Of a DNA stretch of 61,960 nucleotides, positions 39,430 through 47,706 are shown in pieces. The stretch covers positions 1-61,960 of the forward strand of contig JAUJNJ010000040.1 of NCBI GenBank assembly GCA_030448225.1. The letters run 5' to 3'. The translations under genes and the position numbers were made by a program. This stretch comes from Phycisphaerae bacterium. Lineage in GTDB: Bacteria > Planctomycetota > Phycisphaerae > Tepidisphaerales > Tepidisphaeraceae. The notes beneath the pieces are model-generated. The model did not search any database. It was not told the DNA's origin and worked only from the letters and a program-made list of their open reading frames with translations. The stretch's first letter is position 1, and every line of letters starts with the position of its first letter.

Positions 39430-39653
39430 GCCCCGCTTCTAGCACCCCGCCCCGCCCCGTGCAAGGAACGCGGCGGACCGGACGCGTCGGGCCCCGGACG
39501 CGAGTACGAGAACGACGTGGTTCGCACGCGCGACAGGAGATCACCGTGTAACCTCTCGACCGCACTTGACAGCCGCGGGCGGAAGCCGCCGCTCTTGCCG
39601 GATGACACCTCCGCCAAAGCTGCACCACGATGAATGAACCGCGGCGCCCCTCT

Positions 39654-40302
39654 TCATCGCTGCACCGTCGGCCACACCGCGACGGTGCAGATGCGGTGGC
39701 CGTTGCGGCTCGAGGATCGGCACCGTGCGGACCTGGCGGAAGCCGGCGAGCACCTCCCGGCGGGCCAGCACGTCCTCGAACAGTTCGAGGTCCTTGGCGA
39801 GGATCGCGTCGGACTCGTTGAACACGACGAGCACGAGGCCCGCCTCGTGGATCTGCGGCTCGGCCTCCATCTTCTTCAGGTCCGCGACCACCGCCTGCCG
39901 CCACTGCGCGCCGTACCCGCCGTGGCGGACGCCCCCCTCGCGGAACTGGTAGGCGACCTTCACCTCGAGCCACATCGCCGCGTCGGGCGGCTGAGCCTCG
40001 GGCGGCGGGTCGAACAGCGTCGGCGGCGGTGTCGAGCCGCAGCGGCTTCCCCTTGGGCAGCAGCACGAGGTCGCACCGCCGGCGGTGCGTGAGCTTGTTG
40101 CCCTTCGACGACGGATAGTGCACCTCGCGGCTCACCTCGTAGTGCGGCGCGAGCCGGGTCAGCCAGCATCGCCTGCAGCGCGCGGCTCGTCCCGCGCGTC
40201 CAGCCCGTACACCGCCTGCTCGAGCCGGAGGTCCGCCTCCGCGTCGCGCAGCGCCCCGCCGATGCGGTCGGCGATCGCAGCCACATCCCAGTTCAACGAC
40301 AT
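39654..40302 (-). CDS. Hypothetical protein, about 215 residues, frameshifted
   Basis: I do not recognise a named family. Joined frames read MSLNWDVAAIADRIGGALRD... , LTRLAPHYEVSREVHYPSSKG, RRRCDLVLLPKGKPLRLDTA, MWLEVKVAYQFREGGVRHGG and LKKMEAEPQIHEAGLVLVVF, ending NGHRICTVAVWPTVQR. The run of hydrophobic strands after conserved Asp (CDLVLL) and Glu-x-Lys (WLEVKVA) is the D...ExK pattern of PD-(D/E)XK nuclease-like folds, so a nuclease-fold protein is possible, but this is a weak inference. Breaks lie near 40.16, 40.04 and 39.72 kb. It is on the same strand as the Nudix gene. Confidence 0.55.
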
Positions 40303-41084
40303 GGCCGACAGCGTACCCACCGCCCCCCGCCCTCGCAACGGCCGGGCACGCCCCCTGGGAGATGGCGTCGGATGCTCCCGGCTCGGTATTCTATAGAACG
40401 ACTAGTCTCTACAGTTGTCGTGTTTGTGGCAATCGACTCCGATACGCCTATTCTTTCCACCGTCGTCGGTCGACGAGACACTATAGACTTGCCCGTGACG
40501 CCCGACAACGGATGTTCGGAATGTATAGTATCGGCAGGACGATGTATATGTTCCGTCTTTCCTTAAGTTGCAGATACTATGGAACGCGAGGGCGTGTCAT
40601 GAGAGTCGAACGGCGTATCGTACTCGATTGATCAGTATCTCGTCGGGGCGTAGTGGCATGAACCGGTACCCGTCGAAGTTTGCCCGGGATCGCGGACGCA
40701 CGGAAGCTGACGTGGCGCGCCTGCTGACCCCCGCCGGATTCGGTGGTTCGACACTTCAGCTTCGCCGCCGCTCGCAGGCGGCGCTCCGATGCCGCGGGAT
40801 CGCCGCTCTGCGAGCGGCGGCTGGACGCGGGCGACAGTCCGTCCGCGACCGGACGCTGTCGCCTTCGCGTCGTCTCCCGTCTATAGCTCCCGCTACTGTT
40901 GACGGTGCGTCCGCGCGCCCGGGCCGCGAACGGTGCCGCGTCCCCGCCGGTGTCACGCCGCCCGTTCGGCGCGACCCGCGGCGGCCGCGTCGCGTCGCGG
41001 CGGCGGCTACAATGGTGCGGTCGTGCCGGCGGGTGCCGGCGCGCTGCGCCGAGGAACTCGTTTACGCACGGAAGGAGCACGACG
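40303..41084. other. Intergenic region with a low-GC island and a dyad repeat
   Basis: About 780 bases between divergent genes. From about 40390 to 40630 the composition falls well below the surroundings and runs such as TATTCTATAGAACGACTAG and GGAATGTATAGTATCGG appear. Short open frames there show no family. A paired dyad at 40757-40826 (CGCCGCTCGCAGGCGGCG ... CTCTGCGAGCGGCGGC) matches the element at 37.25 kb. The right part carries the OsmC-like gene's promoter. Confidence 0.5.
40757..40826. repeat. Paired dyad element
   Basis: GCCGCCGCTCGCAGGCGGCG and CGCTCTGCGAGCGGCGGC are inverted copies about 25 bases apart. It is a relative of 37246-37359. Confidence 0.7.
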
Positions 41085-41506
41085 ATGCCGACACGCAAGG
41101 CCGACGCGGTTTGGACCGGGAGCATCACCGAGGGCAAGGGGCAGTTGAAGGTCGCCAGCGGCGCGTTCGACGGGCCGTACGATTAGCGGTCCCGCGCGGG
41201 GATGGGCCGCTGACCAACCCCGAGGAACTGCTCGGCGGCCCACGCCGGGTGCTTCTCGATGGCGGCTGTCCGGCGCGCTGGGCAAGGCCGGGTTCACGCC
41301 GACGCGCATCACGACGGCCGACGTCACGTTCGAAGCAGGGCGAGGGTTCGCGATCACGTCGATCGCGCGCGCACTGCAGGCCCCAGATCCCCAACATCGA
41401 CGACGCCACGTTCCGCCAGCACGCCGAGGGGCACAAGGCCGGGTGCCCGGTCTCCAAGGCCCTGAGCGGCACGAAGATCACGCTCGACGCGAAGCTCCTG
41501 AGCTGA
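41085..41506 (+). CDS. OsmC-family peroxidase, frameshifted
   Basis: An OsmC/Ohr-type protein that reduces organic hydroperoxides with a pair of cysteines. The start MPTRKADAVWTGSITEGKG follows AAGGAG. Joined frames give GAFDGPYD, TNPEELLG, then the conserved Cys region (read as AHAGCFSMA with a two-base loss near 41240), KAGFTPTRI, and the second site GCPVSKAL near the C-terminus. The family length (about 140 residues) is met. Breaks lie near 41187, 41203, 41240 and 41275. The spacing of the two Cys motifs is that of OsmC. Confidence 0.8.
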
Positions 41507-41542
41507 GGCTGCGGGCTCGCTGATTTCCAAGCAAGCGACGAG

Positions 41543-41577
41543 ACGGCGTTCCTTCCCGACACGGGAGGGAACGCCGT
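41543..41577 (+). terminator. Hairpin after the OsmC-like gene
   Basis: ACGGCGTTCCTTCCC pairs with GGGAGGGAACGCCGT around GACAC, starting 36 bases after the stop. It lacks a U-run, so termination is likely but not certain. Confidence 0.6.
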
Positions 41578-41914
41578 GCGCGAGGAAGAACAGCCGCGCC
41601 ACCGCCCTCTCGACGAACACCGCGTCCCCTGCGATCATTTCGGCACTGTCTGATGACCGAAAGATCCCTTCCCCACAGTGCCCCGAGCGTGCGTCAGCGT
41701 GGGGCGGCCTCTCGGTTGGTCGTGCGGAAATGCACCCTCACCCCCGCCCTCTCCCGGCGTACCGGGAGAGGAGTAGGACCCGACGCGCGTCGGCGGACGG
41801 AGCCCCGTCGCTCGCATGGACGCCCGGTGCCGCGGCTCGTGCTCCCGATCGTTCCGAGGCGTGCCGGATCTCACCGGCCCGCGCGGTGCGGATCGTTGCG
41901 CCCCGACGGGTCGA
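41578..41914. repeat. Gap with GTAC-centred palindromic repeat at 41731-41777
   Basis: CACCCTCACCCCCGCCCTCTCC, then CGGCGTACCGGGAGAGG and AGTAGG, is a good copy of the GTAC family. An inverted pair GGCACTGT / ACAGTGCC flanks the left part at about 41640-41684. No gene is seen. Confidence 0.75.
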
Positions 41915-42634
41915 TCATCCGGCGCGACGCACCGAGGCCGACCCATGCTCCTCCGTAACGGAAGTCGCCAGCGACCGAAAACTGAGGGGGATGACGAACG
42001 TGCCGGACCGGTCGATGTACCATAGCTGCCGCGCGAGGTCGGCAAACCAGGGACGGCCGCGGCCAAGCCGTCGCGGAAGTCGCGGGCGTCCCGCAACGTC
42101 GCCGGGATCACGACGCTCCCGGTCCGGTCGATGTAGCCCCACTTGCCGTTCTCGAGGAACGAGGCGAGTCCCCTCGGAAAACATTCCCGCCCGCTCGAAC
42201 CGCCGGGGATGACGAGGCGTCCGGCGCGTCGATGAAACCGACGCGGCCGTCGATGACCACGCGGCCCAATCCCTCGCTAAATCCAAAGGCTTCGTCGAAC
42301 TGAGGCGCGATGACGAACTGCCCCCGCACGTCGATGAATTCCGCGCGGCCTTTAACCCGTCACCTGCCAGTCCTTCGCCGAACTGTTTCGGGTTCTGGAA
42401 GTCGCCGCGGATCACCAACTCGCCGGACGCGTTGGCGTATCCGCCCTCCGTCGGCGTCGGGTAGTTCCACCGGTTCACGTCGCGCTACCGCGGCCCCCTC
42501 GATCACGCCGAGCCGCCAGCCCAGCCACGCGGCTGCCTGCCGCGACCACCACGACGGCGATGACCCACTTGGCACGGGAGCGGCCATTGCCGCGGGCGGC
42601 GGTGCGCCCCGTCGGATGATTCGTTCACGCTCAT
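41915..42634 (-). CDS. WG-repeat protein, frameshifted
   Basis: An envelope-anchored protein built from WG-type repeats (PF14903-like), each about 30-35 residues with the pattern F.EGL..V....G..G.ID..G.FVI. Visible units are GFSEGLGRVVIDGRVGFIDA, GQFVIAPQFDEAFG and LWYIDRSGTFVIP. A hydrophobic N-terminal segment can be read as KWVIAVVVVAAG after a shift near 42570. It starts MSVNESSDGAHRR at 42634. Breaks lie near 42.48, 42.36, 42.22 and 42.06 kb. Function unknown; WG repeats occur in surface and phage-associated proteins. Confidence 0.7.
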
Positions 42635-42994
42635 CTCCAACCCCTGTGAAAGAACATGGGCGACGGCGTTCCTATCGTCCGCGCGGCGGCCCCGCCGTCG
42701 AGCGCCGACGGCGTGCCGTCGCGGCCGATTTTCCTTGACAAGCCGCCCCGGTACGGTAAATGTTAGGACATCATCGTGAGGCCGTGTGGTGACGTCCTGC
42801 GATGCGGTTTGGCGCGCGATTCGCGTGGAGATCCGCGAGGTTGCGGCTGGTCCGATCACGATCGCCGGACGTGAACGAAGCCCGTCGGTCCCGCGTGCCG
42901 CCGTAGGAGCGGCCGGCGGGGCCGCCGAGGCTTTTTTGTCGCCTGCGCGGCCCGCCTTTGTCCGGCGGCCGCTTGTGCCTCACGGCGTGATCCG
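42635..42994. other. Intergenic region before the Mu-like cassette
   Basis: No gene is supportable. It separates the WG-repeat gene from the divergent Mu-like cassette and should hold promoters for both. No inverted terminal or attachment-like sequence is obvious. Confidence 0.4.
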
Positions 42995-43739
42995 ATGTCC
43001 GCACTCGCCGTCCTCGCCGCGGCCGTCCCGTCGTCGGCCCTGTCGCTCGCCCACCCGCCGGCCGTCCTGCTGCCGCTGGCGCTGGGGACGGGCTGCACGT
43101 CTCGCTGGCGGTCTTCCAACTCGTGTTCAGCGCGGTCGTGTCGGTCGCGGCTCTTCCGGCTCACCGCGTGGCAGCGGCGGTACGAGGGCTGGAGGGGAAG
43201 CTGCACGAGACGACCACCCGCCTCGTCGACGAGCGGTTCCGCGCGATGACGCACGAGGTCAACGGGCACGTCCAGTCGTTCATGCACACGCTCGACGACC
43301 TGAAGCAGCGCATCAATTCGGCGACGGCGAGATCCGCGGACTCTCCGAACGCGACCAGAAGATCGAGCTGCTCCATGGCCGGGCGGATCGACACGCTCAA
43401 GGACTGGATCCGCGAGAACGCCGCCGGCAAATGCGACCTCGAGCGGCACGAGACGGCGTTCGAGCGGAAGTTCGGCCACGTCGAACAGAAGCTCGTCGAC
43501 CTCGCGTCGACCGTCGCGGTGCTGAGCGAACGCGTGCGCAGTGAGGGGCCGAGCGCGTCGCGCCGCGTGTCGGAGGCAGGATTCCGCGACCGCTCCATCG
43601 AGCCGGCCGCGAGGCGCGAAACGCCGAGCTTCGTCCCACCCGATCGAGTTGCACGAAACACCTTCGCCCCCGCCGAAGTGGGGACGCCACGAGATCGAGA
43701 TGTCGCACCCACGCGTTTCACAGGAGGTCCGGACCATGA
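42995..43739 (+). CDS. Mu gp25-like (DUF2730-type) coiled-coil membrane protein, frameshifted
   Basis: First gene of a Mu-like cassette. Joined frames give an N-terminal signal/anchor (LAVLAAAVPSSALSLAHPPA, then LQLVFSAVVSVAALPAHR-like), followed by a long coiled coil: GLEGKLHETTTRLVDERFRA, VQSFMHTLDDLKQRI, EIRGLSERDQKIELLHGR, KFGHVEQKLVDLASTVAVL. This membrane-anchor plus coiled-coil plan and its position two genes before a DUF3486 protein match phage Mu gp25, although it is about twice as long. The 3' end is uncertain: one frame stops in an ATGA overlap with the next start. Assigned by layout and context, not by close sequence match. Confidence 0.55.
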
Positions 43740-44098
43740 AGACCGATCAAGATCAGGACGTCGCGGCCCTGCGGCGCGACCGGCGGCTCCGCCGGCATCC
43801 TTCAGATGCTCCACGCGGCCCGCGTCCGGCCCGAGAGCGGGTGGTGCAGCGGGACGTTCGTCCACGACGTGCTCGACGGCGCGATGCCCGCCGGGCAGCG
43901 GCCCGACGACGAGGACCACCTGCTCGGCCTGCTGCGCGACCTCGTCGCCGCCGGCCACGCCGAGCGCGACGACCGCACGCGGCGCGGGCGCCTTGCGCGG
44001 GCCTCGACCTGATGAGCTTCCGCATCACCAGCCGCGGCACCGCCCTCGTGTGCGAGGCCCTCGACCCGGACCCGCTCGTCGACGACCCGCGGCTTTAA
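43736..44098 (+). CDS. Mu gp26-like small protein, frameshifted
   Basis: About 120 residues. The start MKTDQDQDVAALR follows AGGAGG by nine bases and may overlap the previous stop (ATGA). Joined frames give ILRMLHAARVRPESGWCSGT, DDEDHLLGLLRDLVAAGHAE, MSFRITSRGTALV, which has the pattern of a winged-helix domain. Position between a gp25-like and a gp27-like gene matches Mu gp26, whose role is not established. Two compensating shifts (near 43785 and 43995) leave the total length a multiple of three. Confidence 0.55.
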   Translation: MKTDQDQDVAALRRDRRLRRHPSDAPRGPRPARERVVQRDVRPRRARRRDARRAAARRRGPPARPAARPRRRRPRRARRPHAARAPCAGLDLMSFRITSRGTALVCEALDPDPLVDDPRL

Positions 44099-44106
44099 CG
44101 AAAGTC

Positions 44107-44515
44107 GAGTGGAAGAGTGGGGAGTGGGGAGTAGGACGTGGTTGGGTGGTTGGGTGGTTGGGTGGTTGAGTGGTTGCGTGGGAGGTTGGCAATCGTGAGC
44201 GACGATGCGGCCGCCCGTGGCCCGTCAGGTGCCAATTGATCAGTTGCAGCCTCCCTCTCCTCGGTACGCCGGGGAGAGGGCGAGAAGAGGGCGGAACGTA
44301 AGGATGAAGGATGAAGGCGGAAGGATGAGACGGAACGTCGGGGACAGACTTCATCCTTCATCCTTCCGCCTTCATCCTTCGATGCTGCCCCTCTCGCCCG
44401 CCCTCTCCCCAGCGTACTGGGGAGAGGTCGCAATTCATCGATCTGCGGGTGACCGGCCACCAAGCCTCCGATCACTCCACCACATAACCACTTCACCACT
44501 CATCCCCACTCCCAC
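44107..44515. repeat. Nested palindromes: four repeat families, one inside another
   Basis: From outside in: (1) GAGTGGGGAGT and GGTTGGGT 8-mer array at 44109-44185, matched by CCACCACATAACCACTTCAC... at 44476-44513; (2) GTAC palindromes at 44253-44283 and 44390-44427; (3) AAGGATG 7-mer array at 44301-44331; (4) its inverted copy CATCCTT at 44349-44381. The order is mirror-symmetric about 44340. It fills the entire gap between the gp26- and gp27-like genes. Confidence 0.85.
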
Positions 44516-44558
44516 ACCCTGCTCGTTCCCCAAGCGACACGTTCTGGAGGATCGACAA

Positions 44559-45274
44559 ATGCCAATCGCGAAAGTCATCCAGGAACTCAGCGGCGAGGAT
44601 TTCGAGGCATTCAACCGCTGGCTGGCCGAGTCTGCGCGCACGCTCGACGCGTCCGTCGCGTGGCTGGGCGAGCGGGTACGACATCAGCCGCAACGCGGTG
44701 CACACGTACGTGCGCGGGCGCCCGGGCGGGTTGCCGTCGAACCCCAAGCCGTTCCTGAAGATCGACGCGATGCTGGGCGACGCGCCGCGCGCGAGTACGA
44801 GGCGCGCTGCTGCGCAGCCCGCGGACGACGGTGGTCGCGGCGACGCGGTGGCGCGACCGCGGGTACGCGGTGAGCCAGTCGGCCGTCGCCAAGCACCGCC
44901 AGCGGTTCATCCAGGAGTTCACCGGCGTGCGGCGCGCCGAGATGGCCGCCGCTCTCGCCGACGCCGCCCGCCGCGCCGGGCGCGCCGGGGGCGGCGTCGA
45001 TGCTGGCCGAGGGCGGCGCTGGCGCGCGTTCGAGCAACTGCTGATGGAACGCCTGCTCGCGACCGAGGAGCTCAACGCCGCCGGCCTGAGCCCCAGGGAC
45101 CTGAGCGAGTTCGCCAAGAGCGTGACCGCCGCCGTCGGCAGCCGCGGGCGGCTGGAAGTCATCCGACGCGAGTTCGACGAGACGCGCCGCGCGCGCCGGG
45201 AGGGCGGAAAGGCGGCCAAGCGGCGACCGGCAAGGAGGTCGCCGAGCGCATGGAAGGAGATCCTGGGGGTGTGA
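44559..45274 (+). CDS. Mu gp27-like protein (DUF3486), probable small terminase, frameshifted
   Basis: A DUF3486-family protein, the gene that precedes the large terminase in Mu-like phages and is thought to recognise DNA for packaging. The start MPIAKVIQELSG follows GGAGG. It carries the family helix-turn-helix GYDISRNAVHTYVRGRPGG (after a shift near 44678) and a second, similar one, RWRDRGYAVSQSAVAKHRQ, near 44850. The C-terminal half is helical and basic (EELNAAGLSPRDLSEFAK...; KRRPARRSPSAWKEILGV). Breaks lie near 44678, 44800 and 45000. Family assignment rests on the GY.ISR.AVH pattern and on the neighbour terminase. Confidence 0.7.
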
Positions 45275-45282
45275 CGGAAAAC

Positions 45283-45778
45283 GCTCAATGACCAAGCCTC
45301 AATGACCAACAATGACCAGTGCTCGAATGACCCATGAAGATCGCGACGCGGCCCCTGTGCGGTGCCGCCGATCGCATCGTGTTCATGCCGCGAGGCGGTC
45401 GTGGGCTTGGGAGACGGACGTGGAGCATTCGCACCGTCGGTGGACCAAGGTCCTTGTTCGGGCGAGTCGCACTCTCCCTCGCCCCCGTACTCGGGGGAGA
45501 GGGCGGGGGTGAGGGGAACCCAAGGATGAAGGATGAAGGCGGAAGGATGAAGCGGAGATCCGCCTCTGAGGTTTCATCCTTCATCCTTCCGCCTTCATCC
45601 TTTGACGCCGCCCCTCACCCTAACCCTCTCTCCCTGAGTACAGGGAGAGGGGACCAGACGCACTCCGTCGTCTTTCGCCTGCAGACCGTCCGGCGCCCAC
45701 GCCCTCATTGGTCATGAGGACTCGGTCATCTGTTGGTCATTGAGGCTCGGTCATTGTTTCTTCGGTCATCGCCTTGTT
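45283..45778. repeat. Nested palindromes between the gp27-like and terminase genes
   Basis: Mirror-symmetric order: TGACCAA-type array (45287-45333), GTAC palindrome (45474-45515), AAGGATG 7-mer (45524-45552), inverted CATCCTT 7-mer (45577-45603), GTAC palindrome (45612-45655), inverted TTGGTCA-type array (45708-45775). The centre is at about 45565. It uses the same inner pair as the previous gap but a different outer pair. Confidence 0.85.
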
Positions 45779-45811
45779 TCCCAAACCAACGTCCCCACCC
45801 CGGAGGCTCCC

Positions 45812-47334
45812 ATGCGCCGCGCCATCCCGCGACTCGATCACTTCCTCCCGTACCAGCAGCGGTGGATCAAGGACGAGGCGGCCGTCGCGATCGGCGAGAA
45901 GTCGCGGCGGATCGGGTGGACGTACGCGTCGAGGTACGCGCGTGAAGCGGCGGCTCACGATCGGGTCGAACCTCTACTACTCGTCACTCGTCGGCCGACC
46001 TGTCGGCGGCGCGGGAGTTCATCGAGTGCTGCCACCGCTGGGCCCGCGCGTTCAACGCCGTGGCCGACGACATGGGCGCGCAGGTGGTCGACGAGCAGAG
46101 CGGGCTGACGGCGTTCGTGCTGCGCTTCCGCGACGGCGGCGCGCGGATCGTGGCCGGGTCGAGCAACCCGACGTTCTTCCGCTCCAAGGGCGGCGACGCC
46201 GACGCCGACGAGTTCGCGTTCCACGCCGACCCCCGCGCGCTCTACGCCGCCATGCAGCCGGCGGCCGTCGTCTGGGGACACCAGATGCGCGTGTGGAGCA
46301 CGCACAACGGCGAGAAGAGTTTCTTCGCGCGGCTGGTGGAGTCAGCCAGCGGTAGAGCAGATTGCGGATTTGGGATTGCGGATTGCGGATTGAAAGGCAG
46401 CGACGCCGCGCCGTCCGAGGGCGCGGCAGACGGTCTCCCTTCCTCCAAACCGCAATCCGAAATCCGCAATCCGAAATCCCCCTCCCCTTCCCTCCACACC
46501 GTCACGCTGCTCGACGCCGTCAACGACGGTTTGGTCGAGAAGATCCGCAAGCTCGACGCGCCCGACGAGACGGCCCGGCGGGACTTCATCGCCGAGATCC
46601 GCGCCAGTTGCCCGGACGAGGGGAGTTGGAACGAGGAGTACCTCTGCCGCGCCGGCAACGAGCAGTCGTCGCTCCTGAGCTACCCGCTGATCGAAGCGTG
46701 CGAGACGACGGAGGAAGTGGGGAGTGGAGCGTGGGGGGTGGGGAGTCGGTCGGGCACCGTCTTACGCCCCACCCCCCACTCGCCGCTCCCCACCTCACTC
46801 TATGCCGGCTTCGACGTCGGGCGGAAGCACGACCGGTCGGTGCTGTGGGTGCTGGAGAAGGTCGGCGACGTGTTCCACACGCGCGTCGTGCGTGTGATGG
46901 AGGACGCGACGTTCTCGGCGCAGGAGGGGATGCTCGACGCGCTGATGCAGAACCGCGCGGTCCACCGGCTCTGCGTCGACGCGACCGGGATCGGCGCGAT
47001 GCTCGGCGAGCGGCTCGTCCGCCGCTTCGGCCGGCGCGTCGAGGCGATCCACTTCACCGCCCTGGTGAAGGCCGAGCTGGCGATGCCGCTGCTGCGGCTG
47101 TTCCAGGACCGCCTCGTGCGCGTGCCGGCCGACCCGCTCGTGCGCGAGGACTTGCACAAGGTGCGGCGGACGCTCACCGCCTCGCGCCACGTCCGCTTCG
47201 AGGCCGCCCGCGACGAGGACGGCCACGCCGACCGCTTCTGGGCGCTGGCGCTGGCGTACCACGCGACGGAGGACGCGAAGGGCCCGCCGCGGCGGTGCTT
47301 CTTCGTGCCGCGGAAGCCGGCGGGGTGGACGTGA
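45812..47334 (+). CDS. Mu gp28-type large terminase, one frameshift, two in-frame repeat inserts
   Basis: An ATPase-nuclease that would pump DNA into a procapsid. The start MRRAIPRLDHFLPYQQRWIK follows GGAGG. The ATPase has a Walker A-like GEKSRRIGWTYA (residues about 30-41) and a Walker B-like DADEFAFHADPRALYAAMQP, the DEFAFH form typical of Mu-like enzymes. The RNase-H-like nuclease domain begins AGFDVGRKHDRSVLWVL and includes LCVDATGIGAMLGERL. One base is missing or extra near 45950. Two tandem-repeat arrays are inserted in frame: one after FARLVESA, another just before the nuclease domain. No portal, head or tail gene follows. Confidence 0.85.
46361..46480. repeat. ATTGCGG 7-mer inverted arms inside the terminase gene
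   Basis: Left arm GATTGCGGATTTGGGATTGC... (46361-46393) and inverted right arm CGCAATCCGAAATCCGCAAT... (46450-46480) flank a GC-rich centre that is itself a dyad (CGCCGCGCCGTC / GGGCGCGGC). The element is 120 bases long, a multiple of three, and contains no stop in the gene's frame. Confidence 0.88.
46715..46796. repeat. GTGGGGA 7-mer inverted arms inside the terminase gene
   Basis: Left arm GTGGGGAGTGGAGCGTGGGG... and inverted right arm CCACCCCCCACTCGCCGCTC... around a short centre. The gene reads through it. It is the same family as the insert in rarA at 59598-59697. Confidence 0.87.
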
Positions 47335-47341
47335 GGGGGGA

Positions 47342-47606
47342 ATGAGGAGGTGGTGGAGTGGTGGTGTGGTCGAGTGGTGGTGTAAGAAAGACCTGTTACT
47401 CCACCACGCGACCACTCGACCACCCCACCACCTTCCGTTCCGCCCCTCACCCCTGCGCTCCCGAATGAGGTGGTGGAGTGGTGGTGGGGTCGAGTGGTGG
47501 TGTAGGAGAGGCCTTTTACTCCACCACGCGGCCACCCGATTACCGCACCACCTTCCGTTCCGCCCCTCACCCCTGCCCTCTCCCCCGAGTACGGGGGAGA
47601 GGGAGC
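47342..47606. repeat. Two tandem copies of a composite hairpin + GTAC repeat
   Basis: Copies begin at about 47344 and 47465 with a period near 120 bases. Each has GAGGTGGTGGAGTGGTGGTG, then GTCGAGTGGTGGTGTA, a loop, TACTCCACCACGCGACCACT (inverted arm), and CCTTCCGTTCCGCCCCTCAC. Only the second has a complete GTAC palindrome (47566-47606); in the first it is cut short. A third copy is at 1170-1290. Confidence 0.85.
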
Positions 47607-47666
47607 AATCAAGGGCATCCGCCACCGAACGGCAATTCGAGAGGTGAGCTCCCGACCAGATCTCTC

Positions 47667-47706
47667 ACCCGTTCACCCCGTCACCCGCTCACCCCGTCAC
47701 CCGTTC
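47667..47706. repeat. CACCCGTT/CACCCCGT 8-mer array at the 3' end of the TolC gene
   Basis: Five alternating 8-base units run directly into the TolC stop codon at 47705. Confidence 0.7.

Noticed and set aside
43739..44169. Extension of the gp25-like protein through the gp26-like gene to 44169
   Set aside because: Third-position G+C collapses after about 43640 in that frame, and a well-placed AGGAGG plus ATG starts another gene at 43736.
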